From Desulfobacteraceae bacterium (GTDB lineage: Bacteria > Desulfobacterota > Desulfobacteria > Desulfobacterales > Desulfobacteraceae), in NCBI GenBank assembly GCA_016744295.1, contig JADGEQ010000029.1, forward strand, positions 27,929 to 91,928: a stretch of 64,000 nt of DNA, in the 5' to 3' direction. A model generated the notes under the pieces. The model worked only from the letters and a program-made list of their open reading frames with translations, had not been told where the DNA came from and searched no databases. The position numbers were made by a program, and so were the translations under genes. Positions 1 to 9,881 of this stretch are shown here, piece after piece. Numbering within the stretch: the first letter of the stretch is position 1; every line of letters starts with the position of its first letter.

Positions 1-1560
1 AAACGAATGACACTCTCTCTTCTGGTGGTGGACGAGGCCCATTGCATTTCCGAGTGGGGTCACAATTTCCGGCCCGATTACCTGAAAATCCCAGAGTACA
101 AAGCAGATTACGCCATTCCCCAGGTGCTTTTACTGACGGCTACCGCAACCGACCGAGTAGCCGGTGACATCTGCTCAAAATTCGGCATGGGAGATACAAG
201 TACCATCCGAACGGGCTTTTTCCGGCCGAATCTTCACATACAGGTCCTACCGGCCAAAGACGACCATGAAAAGCGGGACCAACTTCTCACGGCCATGGGT
301 GAATTGCCCAGAGGTCCGGCCATCATTTACACCACCCTCCAGAAAACCGCCCAGGAGACCGCATCCTATCTGTCTCAAAACGGATTTAACTGCGAGGCAT
401 ATCATGCCGGTTTATCCACGGATGTACGCACAGATATTCAGGACCGGTTCATGGAAGGATCCCTTGGGGCTGTTTGTGCCACCATTGCCTTTGGCATGGG
501 CATTGACAAGAGCGATATCCGCAAGGTGATCCACTTTGATCCTCCCAAATCCATTGAAGGGTACAGCCAGGAGATCGGCCGGGCCGGAAGGGACAATTTG
601 CCTGCCGTCTGCACCTTTATCGGTTCCAGGAAGGGCATTCATACCCTGGAGAATTTCATCTACGGCGATACCCCGCCAAAGGACAGCATCCATTGTCTTC
701 TCACTGAGATTGCCAACCACGGCAGGCCTGAATGGGAAGTCCGCCAGAACAAGCTGTCACAGGATCTGGACATGCGGCCCCTGCCCCTGAAAACCCTTCT
801 GGTCTATTTGGAGCTTTTCGGCATCATCAAACCGGTTAGGGTCTTTTTTGAAAGTTATGCCTTTAAATATGAACAGAGCAAACAAAAGATCCTAAACCTA
901 TTTCAGGGAAATCGCCAAATTTTTGTCCAGACCCTCATGGATCTGAGTGATGACAAAAAGGTGTGGAGCTATCCCGATATGGAGGCCATCTGCCTCCAGA
1001 GCAATTCCCCCAGGGAGCGGGTTCTCTCTGCCCTGGCCTGGTTTGAAGAAAAGGGGTTGATTACCCTTAAGCAGGGGCGGGCTGTGGATGTGTTTAAGAT
1101 TCTGTCTCCTGACTTTGATGTCCATAATCTTGGTAAAAAAATATTTGACCTGTTCTCAGACAAAGAGCGGTCTGAAATCCGGCGGATTCACAGCGTACTA
1201 GAGCTTGTCAATCAAAAACACTGCCTGGCTTCAGCTCTTTCAGCCTACTTTGGAGAGCCCTTAAATGATCCCTGTGGCACCTGCTCTGTGTGCCGGGGGA
1301 TGCACCGGCCCATCCCGGATAGGGTGCAGGCTGCAGACCTCAATAATTTTAATATAGTTGATCTGGCCGGCCCGTTTATTGATAGTTTATCGATCAAAGA
1401 TCCCCGTGTTATCGCTAAATTCCTTTGCGGCATCCCGTCTCCCTCCCTATATCGATTGAAAAAAGAAAAGGGCTTTGCCGTTCTGGAATCCCTTCCCTTC
1501 CACGATGTCCTCTCCTGGTGCAAGAGCCTGGTGCAAGGACCTGGTGCGAAAATTGGATAA
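1..1560 (+). CDS. RecQ-family ATP-dependent DNA helicase (5' truncated by window edge)
   Basis: DEAH box VVDEAHCISEWGHNFRPDY, LTATAT, helicase C motif (AFGMGIDKSDIRKVIHFDPPKSIEGYSQEIGRAGRD), Zn-binding cysteines DPCGTCSVC. Frame is open to the window start. Confidence 0.93.
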   Translation, partial: KRMTLSLLVVDEAHCISEWGHNFRPDYLKIPEYKADYAIPQVLLLTATATDRVAGDICSKFGMGDTSTIRTGFFRPNLHIQVLPAKDDHEKRDQLLTAMGELPRGPAIIYTTLQKTAQETASYLSQNGFNCEAYHAGLSTDVRTDIQDRFMEGSLGAVCATIAFGMGIDKSDIRKVIHFDPPKSIEGYSQEIGRAGRDNLPAVCTFIGSRKGIHTLENFIYGDTPPKDSIHCLLTEIANHGRPEWEVRQNKLSQDLDMRPLPLKTLLVYLELFGIIKPVRVFFESYAFKYEQSKQKILNLFQGNRQIFVQTLMDLSDDKKVWSYPDMEAICLQSNSPRERVLSALAWFEEKGLITLKQGRAVDVFKILSPDFDVHNLGKKIFDLFSDKERSEIRRIHSVLELVNQKHCLASALSAYFGEPLNDPCGTCSVCRGMHRPIPDRVQAADLNNFNIVDLAGPFIDSLSIKDPRVIAKFLCGIPSPSLYRLKKEKGFAVLESLPFHDVLSWCKSLVQGPGAKIG

Positions 1561-1768
1561 AATAATTGTTTAGGAGGCGAAAATCAAAATAAAACCTTCA
1601 GGGGTCATCCTGAGGCAAATAGTGCTTGCCATTTAAAATCATTATGCTAAGTATTAAGCTCATTTATTGAAGGGTTTATCGTTATTTAGCATGGCTTCCT
1701 ACGGATTTCCGGGATTATTCACCCGGGCTGTATACAGTCAAACATTAATTTTTTTTAGGAGGAGAAAG

Positions 1769-2590
1769 ATGAAAAAAGTACTTATTTCATTGTTTGCATT
1801 GGCGTTTTTTTTCGTATCCGCACCTGTGTTTGCAGATAATATCGAACTTGCCAAAACATCCACCATTGAAGCAATTGTAAAATCGGGTAAACTTCGCGTC
1901 GGAATGGAATCAGGATACCTTCCCTTTGAAATGACCAACACCAAGGGAAAATACATTGGATTTGATGTTGACATGGGAAAAGCCCTTGCAAAAGCCATGA
2001 AAGTAAAATATGCCCCGATCAATACTGCCTGGGACGGTATTATTCCCGGCCTGATCACCGACAAATATGATATCATCATCTCCGGCATGACCTGTACCCA
2101 GGAAAGAAACCTGGCCATCAACTTCACCGATCCCTACATTGTTATCGGACAGGCCATCCTGCTCAACAAAAAGCATGAAGGCAAAATATTATCCTACAAA
2201 GATCTCAATGACCCCAAGTTCACCATTACTTCCAAATTAGGAACAACCGGCGAACAAGCGGTTAAGCGGATGATCCCCAAGGCTACCTATAAATCCTTTG
2301 AAGTTGAAACAGAAGCCTGCATGGAAGTTATCCAGGGCAATGCAGATGCCACTGTATACGACCTCCCCTTGATTGAAATCATGCAGGCACAGCATGGTGC
2401 AGGCAAAACCGTTGCCCTGACCACACCCTTTACCTTTGAGCCCCTGGCCATGGCCGTTAGAAAAGGCGACCCGGATTTTCTTAACTTTTTGAACAACTTT
2501 TTGCGCCAGTACAAAAATGACGGAAGATATGACAAAGCCTATGACAAATGGATCAGATCCGACAAATGGCAAAAAGACCTTCAAAACTAG
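1769..2590 (+). CDS. Amino-acid ABC transporter substrate-binding protein (SBP_bac_3 type)
   Basis: Signal peptide MKKVLISLFALAFFFVSAPVFA preceded by AGGAGG. GKLRVGMESGYLPFEMTNTKGKYIGFDVDMGKALAKAM is typical. The track ORF starts at 1667 but the signal peptide and RBS place the start at 1769. Confidence 0.93.
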   Translation: MKKVLISLFALAFFFVSAPVFADNIELAKTSTIEAIVKSGKLRVGMESGYLPFEMTNTKGKYIGFDVDMGKALAKAMKVKYAPINTAWDGIIPGLITDKYDIIISGMTCTQERNLAINFTDPYIVIGQAILLNKKHEGKILSYKDLNDPKFTITSKLGTTGEQAVKRMIPKATYKSFEVETEACMEVIQGNADATVYDLPLIEIMQAQHGAGKTVALTTPFTFEPLAMAVRKGDPDFLNFLNNFLRQYKNDGRYDKAYDKWIRSDKWQKDLQN

Positions 2591-2611
2591 ATTGATTGCA
2601 AAGATTTAATC

Positions 2612-2650
2612 GGGGCCGGCAGAAAAAATTTTCTGTCGGCCCGTTTTTTA
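2612..2650 (+). terminator. Hairpin plus T-run between the binding-protein and permease genes
   Basis: gggccg(g)cagaaaa / ttttctgtcggccc followed by gttttttaa. Confidence 0.75.
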
Positions 2651-2663
2651 AGGCATACAATAT

Positions 2664-3680
2664 ATGGAACAAAAGATATCCAATATAAAGCGGTTGAGTA
2701 ACCCAACCGCCCATGCATTTTCCGTTGCCGGCTTCATTACATTGATGATTTTGGTATTCGGCTCAGTCTATTATGCAACCGTGGCAGTTGAGTACCAATG
2801 GCGCTGGTTTAAAATCCCCAAATATTTCATGTACCAGGAGGCCATCACCGTCTATGTGGAAGTCGATGGGGAAATTGATACCATCACGGAGAACAAGGAC
2901 AAATTTGATATCGTCATCCAGGATGAGGAGGGGAAAACAACATATACTGTTCCTGCGAAATCCTTTGATTGGGACGAAGGGGACATGGTCTCCCCGGGAG
3001 ATATCCTTGCCGAATACAAGGGGGGATGGAAACCGGGGCTCATGGCCAAGGGATTGTGGGTGACCCTGAAAATCAGCTTTATTTCCACCCTTTTCGGCAT
3101 CCTTCTGGGAATTATCGGGGGGGTTGCCAGGGTGTCGGATACTCCGGTGTTGAAATGGTCGGCCATCACCTATGTTGAAATCATCCGAGGGTCGCCTCTG
3201 CTGGTCCAGATCATGATTTTTTATTTTGTTCTGGGAACCACCATGAACAAAATACTGATGATGAACGGAATTCCAAAGCTCGACCCCGAGTGGTACGGTA
3301 TCATGGCCTTGTCCATATTCACCGGTGCCTATGTGGTGGAAATTGTCAGGGCCGGTATCGAAGCCATTCATCCCGGGCAGGTAGAAGCAGCACGGTCCGC
3401 AGGCATGGGCTATTTCCAATGTATGTTTCACATTATTCTTCCCCAGGCCTTAAAAACCATTTTACCCCCCCTGGCAGGACAATTTATCAATTTGATCAAA
3501 GATTCATCTCTGCTGGGCATGATTTCCATCCGGGAGTTGACAAAAGCGACCCGTGAAGGGATTACCACAAGTCTTCAGACCTTTGAATTGTGGATTTTAT
3601 GTGCAATTCTCTACCTGCTCATGACCTTTACGCTTTCCATGTTTGTTCAGTATCTGGAAAGGAGGACAGCCCAAAAATGA
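2664..3680 (+). CDS. Amino-acid ABC transporter permease (HisM/GlnP family)
   Basis: [29 protein letters not shown]...[19 protein letters not shown]...[44 protein letters not shown]. Confidence 0.93.
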   Translation: MEQKISNIKRLSNPTAHAFSVAGFITLMILVFGSVYYATVAVEYQWRWFKIPKYFMYQEAITVYVEVDGEIDTITENKDKFDIVIQDEEGKTTYTVPAKSFDWDEGDMVSPGDILAEYKGGWKPGLMAKGLWVTLKISFISTLFGILLGIIGGVARVSDTPVLKWSAITYVEIIRGSPLLVQIMIFYFVLGTTMNKILMMNGIPKLDPEWYGIMALSIFTGAYVVEIVRAGIEAIHPGQVEAARSAGMGYFQCMFHIILPQALKTILPPLAGQFINLIKDSSLLGMISIRELTKATREGITTSLQTFELWILCAILYLLMTFTLSMFVQYLERRTAQK

Positions 3681-4408
3681 TTGAAATCAACAATATTTAT
3701 AAAACTTTTTATGTCCCCCACGAAGTACGTGCCCTGGTGGATGTTTCAAATAAAATTGAAGCCGGTGAAGTGGTGGTGGTCATCGGGCCCTCGGGTTCTG
3801 GAAAGAGTACTTTTCTGCGATGCCTGAACCGGTTGGAAACAGCAGACCACGGCCAGATTCTGGTAGATGGGGTGGATATATTTGATCCCAAAACCAATAT
3901 CAACAAAGTAAGAGCAGAAATGGGCATGGTATTCCAGTCCTTTAACCTGTTTCCCCACCAGACTATTTTGGGCAATGTCTGCCTGGCCCAGCAGCTGGTC
4001 CGAAAACGGGGAAAAAAAGAGAGGGAAGAAAAGGCCATGATGCTCCTTAAGAAGGTGGGGATTGCCGAAAAAGCCCATGCCCATCCCTCCAATCTTTCCG
4101 GCGGCCAGCAACAGCGGGTTGCCATTGCCAGAGCCCTTGCCATGGATCCCAAAATCATGCTCTTTGACGAACCCACATCTGCCCTGGACCCGGAAATGAT
4201 CGGCGAGGTTTTAGATGTCATGAAAACCCTTGCAAAAGAAGGTATGACCATGGTCTGCGTCACCCATGAAATGGGGTTTGCAAAGGAAGTGGGTGACCGG
4301 GTAATTTTCATGGACGAGGGCCGGGTGGTAGAAGAGGGTACTCCCGAGCATTTCTTTACCGCTCCCAGCCATGACAGAACCAAGCTGTTCCTAAAACAAA
4401 TTCTTTAA
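3677..4408 (+). CDS. Amino-acid ABC transporter ATP-binding protein (GlnQ type)
   Basis: Walker [10 protein letters not shown], signature [15 protein letters not shown], Walker [17 protein letters not shown] overlap with the permease stop gives the start at 3677. Confidence 0.95.
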   Translation: MIEINNIYKTFYVPHEVRALVDVSNKIEAGEVVVVIGPSGSGKSTFLRCLNRLETADHGQILVDGVDIFDPKTNINKVRAEMGMVFQSFNLFPHQTILGNVCLAQQLVRKRGKKEREEKAMMLLKKVGIAEKAHAHPSNLSGGQQQRVAIARALAMDPKIMLFDEPTSALDPEMIGEVLDVMKTLAKEGMTMVCVTHEMGFAKEVGDRVIFMDEGRVVEEGTPEHFFTAPSHDRTKLFLKQIL

Positions 4409-4449
4409 AACAGTTTATTTTAAACCACTTATTTTAGATTTGATACACC

Positions 4450-4495
4450 AGACCCTGGCGGAACAAATGGTTTCCGGCCAGGGTCTCTTTCTTTC
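4450..4495 (+). terminator. Rho-independent terminator of the ABC operon
   Basis: agaccctggc ... gccagggtct perfect 10-bp stem followed by ctttcttt. Confidence 0.85.
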
Positions 4496-4499
4496 CTGC

Positions 4500-4700
4500 C
4501 TAAGAATTTTCCTGATTGATCAACCCATCTCTTGCAAAAAGATGAAAATAGATATTGGCAATGTACACAATTCCAATGGGCTCATTATTTTCTATAACAG
4601 GACGTCTGTGATACTTGTTTTTTACCATTCGATCAAAGAACATCATCAGATGTTCATCCGGCAAAGCGCCCGCGATTTCCGAGCTCATGATATCCCTGGT
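4500..4700 (-). pseudogene. Truncated single CBS-domain remnant
   Basis: Minus-frame TRDIMSSEIAGALPDEHLMMFFDRMVKNKYHRRPVIENNEPIGIVYIANIYFHL resembles one CBS repeat. An in-frame stop lies just upstream (KKKTRDIM...). Confidence 0.55.
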
Positions 4701-5191
4701 TTTCTTTTTTTATAAGTTTTTTGGGTTCTATGTTGACAAGAAAACCAAAAATGGTCATGCTGAGAATAATAATACATAAAATTCGTCGCGAAAGCTAGGG
4801 CAGATATCCTTATTCCCCTCCACGAAGCCAGATTTACAACCCTCTATCTATGTTATTGGAAAGTTTTCTTTGCCATTATATCTTTCTGACAACCCCTTGT
4901 TTTTATGCACAATAACAGCATGATATTTTTTTTGATTTTTTTATTTGTGCCACAACGTGGTATGTGCTATACTCATATTTATTTTAACAAGAGGCGGCTG
5001 GAACAAACGAGCAAAAAAGCTGGGTCTGCTGAAATTTCCGGAATAAATTCGCAGAACCCAGGATCAGTTATTTAGTCTCCTACGCCAACCTCTTCAATAA
5101 AACAAAGGATTTTCATGCCTTACGCGTTGTGCATAATTTGGAGCAACTTAAGTTAGCAACCCATTTTCAAATCAATTCAAAGGAGATACTT

Positions 5192-7153
5192 ATGGCCAGT
5201 GACAAACCCATCAATAAACAAGTGAGTTCATCGGAGAGAACCATGTGTGAGGCCACGGCCCAGATGCTGGACAAGGCTCGGCGGGATGGGGTGATAATTG
5301 CCCTTGACCGGGGGTATGAGATGAAACCTTGTCCCATCGGAGTGGAGTCTGCCTGTTGCAAGCACTGCTACATGGGCCCCTGCCGCCTGAACCCCAGAGA
5401 CCCTTATAAAAAAGTCGGGGTCTGCGGTGCCACCATTGACACCATCATGGCCAGAAATTTGGCCCGGAATGTGGCCACGGGTTCCGCTTCCCATAATGAC
5501 CACGGCATGCACATTCTTAAATTATTCAAGGAGATTGTAGACGGGCGCGTCAAGGATTTTTCCATTCAAGACACAATCAAGCTGGAGCGGGTGGCTAAAT
5601 CCATTGGCATTGATGTTGAGGGTAAAGAGGTCTATGCAGTGGCCAAGGAGCTCTATGTTGAGCTGGAAAAAACCTTTTCCAATGTGGATGGGGAGATGCC
5701 CTTTACCCGGCGGGCACCCAAGGCAACCCTGGAACAATGGCGCAAGGACGGCATCGTTCCCAGGGGCGCCATGCGGGAAGTCATGGAAATGATGAGCCGG
5801 ACCCACATCGGATGCGACCAGGAGTATAACAATATCACCAAACAGATCAGCCGGACAGCCCTTGCCGACGGATGGGGCGGCTCCATGGTGGCAACGGAAC
5901 TGTCCGACATTATGTTCGGTACCCCCTCTCCCACGGTGGCTGAGGTCAACATGGGGGTTCTTAAGGAAGACCATGTGAATGTCATTGTCCATGGCCATGA
6001 ACCGGCCATGTTTGAAGGGATGCTGGCAGCGGTCAGCGACCCCTTCTTTGTTGAAGAGGCCAAGGCCAAGGGTGCTGCAGGCATCAACCTTGTGGGAATG
6101 TGCTGTTCAGGGGCGGAGATGATGTCCCGGCATGGCATTCCCCATGCAGGCAATTTCAGTTCAACAGAAGCGGTATTGGTCACCGGAGCCGTGGATGCCA
6201 TGGTCGTGGATATCCAGTGCATCAAGCAGGGATTGGCGTCAATTGCCAAATGCTATGACACCCATTTAATTACCACCAACTCAAGGGCCCATATTGAAGG
6301 GGCCACCCATATTGAGTTTGAAGAGCAGGATCCAAGGGGTTGTACCGACCAGGTTTTAATAAAGGCCATCGCCCGTTTTGGCTCCAGAAGCATGCCCATT
6401 GAAATTCCGAAACAGGTTCAAAAAGGAGTTCACGGATTCACCCATGAATACATTGAATACATGCTGGGCGGTACCTTCAGGGGATCCTATTCTCCCTTGA
6501 ACGAGAACATTATCAATGGCAGAATCCGTGGGGTAGCCGGTGTTGTGGGCTGTACCAACCCCAAGGTCAAACAGGATTCATTCCATGTGGCCCTGGTACA
6601 AGAACTGATCCGAAATGATGTTCTGGTTCTCCAGACCGGGTGCTCCCAGATTGCCCTTGCAAAGGCAGGATTTTTGACACCGGAAGCAGCCCCCCTGGCA
6701 GGCCCTGGCCTGTCGGAAGTTTGTGAAACCGTTGGCATACCGCCGGTCCTGGGGCTGGGTTCCTGTGTGGATAATACCCGGATTCTCATAGCCGCCTCGG
6801 CCATGGTGGAAGCAGGAGGCCTTGGCAACAGCATTGCCGATCTTCCCGTTGCCGGGTGTGCACCCGAATGGATGAGTGAAAAAGCCCTGGCCATTGGTCA
6901 GTACTTTGTGGCGTCCGGGGTCTACACGGTCTTTGGCATTGGGTTTCCCACCATCAAAGGAACGAAGTTCCATGACCTGCTCTTTAACGGGCTTGAACAA
7001 CAGGGATATGGAAAATGGGGAACCGCAGCTGACCCCATTGAAATTGCCCAGATGATGATTGCCCATATTGATAAAAAACGAAAAGAACTGGGCATTGACA
7101 AAACAAGGGAAAGAACCCTTGTGGACATGTCCGACAGGCGGGATATTGCCTGA
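5192..7153 (+). CDS. cooS: Anaerobic Ni carbon-monoxide dehydrogenase catalytic subunit
   Basis: ESACCKHCYMGPCRLNP...VCGATIDTIMARNLARNVATGSASHNDHG; HGHEPAMFEGM; GVVGCTNPK; VLQTGCSQIALAKAG; GLGSCVDNTR. Start at 5192 after AGGAGATACTT. Confidence 0.95.
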   Translation: MASDKPINKQVSSSERTMCEATAQMLDKARRDGVIIALDRGYEMKPCPIGVESACCKHCYMGPCRLNPRDPYKKVGVCGATIDTIMARNLARNVATGSASHNDHGMHILKLFKEIVDGRVKDFSIQDTIKLERVAKSIGIDVEGKEVYAVAKELYVELEKTFSNVDGEMPFTRRAPKATLEQWRKDGIVPRGAMREVMEMMSRTHIGCDQEYNNITKQISRTALADGWGGSMVATELSDIMFGTPSPTVAEVNMGVLKEDHVNVIVHGHEPAMFEGMLAAVSDPFFVEEAKAKGAAGINLVGMCCSGAEMMSRHGIPHAGNFSSTEAVLVTGAVDAMVVDIQCIKQGLASIAKCYDTHLITTNSRAHIEGATHIEFEEQDPRGCTDQVLIKAIARFGSRSMPIEIPKQVQKGVHGFTHEYIEYMLGGTFRGSYSPLNENIINGRIRGVAGVVGCTNPKVKQDSFHVALVQELIRNDVLVLQTGCSQIALAKAGFLTPEAAPLAGPGLSEVCETVGIPPVLGLGSCVDNTRILIAASAMVEAGGLGNSIADLPVAGCAPEWMSEKALAIGQYFVASGVYTVFGIGFPTIKGTKFHDLLFNGLEQQGYGKWGTAADPIEIAQMMIAHIDKKRKELGIDKTRERTLVDMSDRRDIA

Positions 7154-7159
7154 TCACTT

Positions 7160-7190
7160 CCCGGCCCGGTATCCCCGGGCCGGGTTTTCC
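7160..7190 (+). terminator. Rho-independent terminator downstream of cooS
   Basis: cccggcccgg tatcc ccgggccggg tttt. Confidence 0.88.
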
Positions 7191-7347
7191 CTTCCCCAAA
7201 AATCAGATTTACCACCCCGCAAAAATCTATAGTCAAACCCATTGGATATGTCCCCAGCGTGTCCCATGAAATGAAACAAAAAAATTGACAACAAACAGGA
7301 GAATAATATATTAACGACCAGACAAACAATTAAACAATGGAGATACC

Positions 7348-7959
7348 ATGGGTCGAAAAAGCATATCACACATTCGCAAACCTGAAATTCTTAGAAATAC
7401 ATATAAAGTTGTTCAAGAAGAAGGATTCATGGGTATGACAATAGGGAAAGTTGCCACCCGCATGGGAGTCAACTCAGGGCTTTTAATCCACTATTTTAAA
7501 AGTAAGGAAGGGTTGATAATGGAGATGGTGGATTATCTCTATGAATCCTCCTTGACCGCCTACCAGGAAGAGCTGAAAAAGCACACAACTCCCAAAGAAA
7601 GGCTTGGGACAATGCTGGATATGATCTTTGACGTAAGCGGCAGCATGCCCCAGCGGGATGGGGTTTTCTGGTCCTGTTACGCCATGGGGTTCCGGAACGA
7701 CCAGATCAAAGAAAAGATTAAAGAACTAATGAAAAAATTTATTGATTTTGGCATTGCCGAGATTCAAAGCTGGGAGAAAAACGGGTTGGCCAATGTGGCG
7801 GATAAAGAAAAAGCCGCTGCAACCATCCTGGCACTTTCCGAAGGATTTGGCATCCTGAGAAATTCCATTGATGATATGACCACCTTAAAAGAGGTGTCTC
7901 TTTTCATGAAAAAAACCGCTTTAAATACATTGGGAAGCCAATATACCCCAACCCTATAA
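7348..7959 (+). CDS. TetR/AcrR-family transcriptional regulator
   Basis: N-terminal HTH: EILRNTYKVVQEEGFMGMTIGKVATRMGVNSGLLIHYFKSKEGLIMEMVDYL. Confidence 0.9.
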   Translation: MGRKSISHIRKPEILRNTYKVVQEEGFMGMTIGKVATRMGVNSGLLIHYFKSKEGLIMEMVDYLYESSLTAYQEELKKHTTPKERLGTMLDMIFDVSGSMPQRDGVFWSCYAMGFRNDQIKEKIKELMKKFIDFGIAEIQSWEKNGLANVADKEKAAATILALSEGFGILRNSIDDMTTLKEVSLFMKKTALNTLGSQYTPTL

Positions 7960-8886
7960 AAGAAGGGCTGCGGACAGGGAGACAAAAGAAAAAAGCGTGG
8001 ACAGCATGATGGCGGCTGAAGCGAGCTCTGTGTCGGAATTTAGCTGGGCCGACAATACATAAATGGCTGTGGATGTAGGCAGACAAAAAAATATCATTCC
8101 GGTTTTAAAGGGAATGCCTGTCACATCAAAAAGAGTTAACATCAAAAATCCCAGCACCGGCAGCACCAGCAATTTAAGCATAGCGGCAACCAAAGATGCC
8201 TTTGTATGGGAGGCAAGCCCCTTAAAGCTCAAGGTGCCGCCAATGGAAATCAAGGCCAGGGGTAGGGTAACCGATGTCATCAAGGAAAAGGTATTGTTCA
8301 TCACCCGGGGGAAGACAAACCCGGACCGGGAGACCAAAAGCCCGGCCACACACCCCAGGATCAATGGATTGGAAATAAGGGCACGGGCAAAAAAACGGAT
8401 TTTCTCCCTTATGTCGAGATTCTGGCCTGAATGCCAAATCAAAACAGAAACCGCCATGACATTTATCAAGGGAATGGCAAACCCCACCAGAATCCCAAAA
8501 TACCGGACCCCTTCCTCTCCTAAGGTATTCATAACAATGGCCATACCAATATACGTGTTAAACCGATAGCAGGCCTGGGAAAAGGAACCAGCCTGAAATC
8601 CGGGCATCCGGCTTTTATGAATAAAAACAAGGCTCAGGCTGAAAACAGCCCCCACCGCCAAAATCCCTGCCAGACAAAGTCCGAAACTAAATCCTGTGTG
8701 AGGTGCAGAATTTCCTATTTTCCAGAACAGCATGGCCGGAAAAAAAATATAATACACCAGCTTATCTGCTGTTTTTAAAAAAGCCTCATTTGTGATATGG
8801 GTAATCCTTAACACACAGCCCAGCAAAAGGAGGGCAAACAAAGGGAATATGGTATCCAGTACAATCATGATCTGTTCTGCCTTCAT
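7954..8886 (-). CDS. AEC (auxin efflux carrier)-family transporter
   Basis: About 10 hydrophobic segments; FPLFALLLLGCVLR..., VMNNTFSLMTSVTLPLALISIGGTL typical of AEC permeases. Confidence 0.85.
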   Translation of the reverse strand: MKAEQIMIVLDTIFPLFALLLLGCVLRITHITNEAFLKTADKLVYYIFFPAMLFWKIGNSAPHTGFSFGLCLAGILAVGAVFSLSLVFIHKSRMPGFQAGSFSQACYRFNTYIGMAIVMNTLGEEGVRYFGILVGFAIPLINVMAVSVLIWHSGQNLDIREKIRFFARALISNPLILGCVAGLLVSRSGFVFPRVMNNTFSLMTSVTLPLALISIGGTLSFKGLASHTKASLVAAMLKLLVLPVLGFLMLTLFDVTGIPFKTGMIFFCLPTSTAIYVLSAQLNSDTELASAAIMLSTLFSFVSLSAALLL

Positions 8887-9021
8887 TAACGACTGTTTAT
8901 GTTGATCTGTCCTGTCTGTCTTTGATTCATAGGTTTCAAAGAGTTTGACTATACCCAGGGTTGTTCAGGAATATCAATATCCAAAAAGAATTTTATGTGC
9001 ATCATTATTTCCCTTGACCCG

Positions 9022-9053
9022 AAACTGATATCTGATATATTAGATATCAGTTT
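9022..9053. promoter_or_regulatory. Perfect 12-8-12 inverted repeat, candidate GntR operator
   Basis: aaactgatatct gatatatt agatatcagttt in the divergent AEC / gntR-ackA intergenic region. Confidence 0.6.
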
Positions 9054-9122
9054 AATAAAGAGACACCTGTTCATTGACCGGGTCCTCCTCTTCGCATATA
9101 ATACAAAGGTTATTAACAGAGC

Positions 9123-9821
9123 ATGGAAAACAAAGGGCTGTATAAAAAAATGAAGACACCTTTAAATGTCTTGTCATTGCGAGAACAGGTATATGAATAT
9201 CTGAGAAATGAAATGACTGCCGGTAGCCTGACCTCCGGTTCCACCATTAACCTTACCAAGATTGCAGAACAGTTGGGGATCAGCAAAACCCCCCTAAGGG
9301 ATGCATTGATCCACCTTGAGATAGAAGGATTTGTCACCATACTTCCCAGAAGAGGCGTTATGGTCAACGCCTTGAAATTAAAAGATGTAAAAGATGCCTA
9401 TGAGGCAATTGGCATAATTGAGTCTTCCATTCTCCTGGATTGTTTTGATCAAATAACCCCCTCCCATATATCCCGGTTGGCGGAACTCAACCAGCGGATG
9501 ATCAAGGACATCCAAAATAATGATTTTTCACAATTGTTCCAGACAAACCTGGCATTTCATAATGTTTTTAACGCTCTTTCCAGTAACCCGCTTTTAAATA
9601 AATTCATGTTCCCCATCAAGCACCGGTTGTACGATTTTCAGGGCCAGAGTTATATCAGTGACTGGGAACTGAAAAATTGTGAAGAGCATTCACAGGTTAT
9701 CAGTTTTTTAAAACAGGGAAATTCCAGGGAAGCTGCTAAAATTTTAAAGGATTTTCACTGGTCCTATTCGATCAATGAGGCCTTTATTAAACAATTTTAT
9801 GCCATGACCGAGCAAAATTAA
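9123..9821 (+). CDS. GntR-family (FCD-type) transcriptional regulator
   Basis: LREQVYEYLRNEMTAGSLTSGSTINLTKIAEQLGISKTPLRDALIHLEIEGFVTILPRRGVMV. Confidence 0.92.
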   Translation: MENKGLYKKMKTPLNVLSLREQVYEYLRNEMTAGSLTSGSTINLTKIAEQLGISKTPLRDALIHLEIEGFVTILPRRGVMVNALKLKDVKDAYEAIGIIESSILLDCFDQITPSHISRLAELNQRMIKDIQNNDFSQLFQTNLAFHNVFNALSSNPLLNKFMFPIKHRLYDFQGQSYISDWELKNCEEHSQVISFLKQGNSREAAKILKDFHWSYSINEAFIKQFYAMTEQN

Positions 9822-9881
9822 TCGCTCCCTGCATATAATTTTATTTTTTTATCTTTATTTTTATCTTTACGAGGAAAATCC

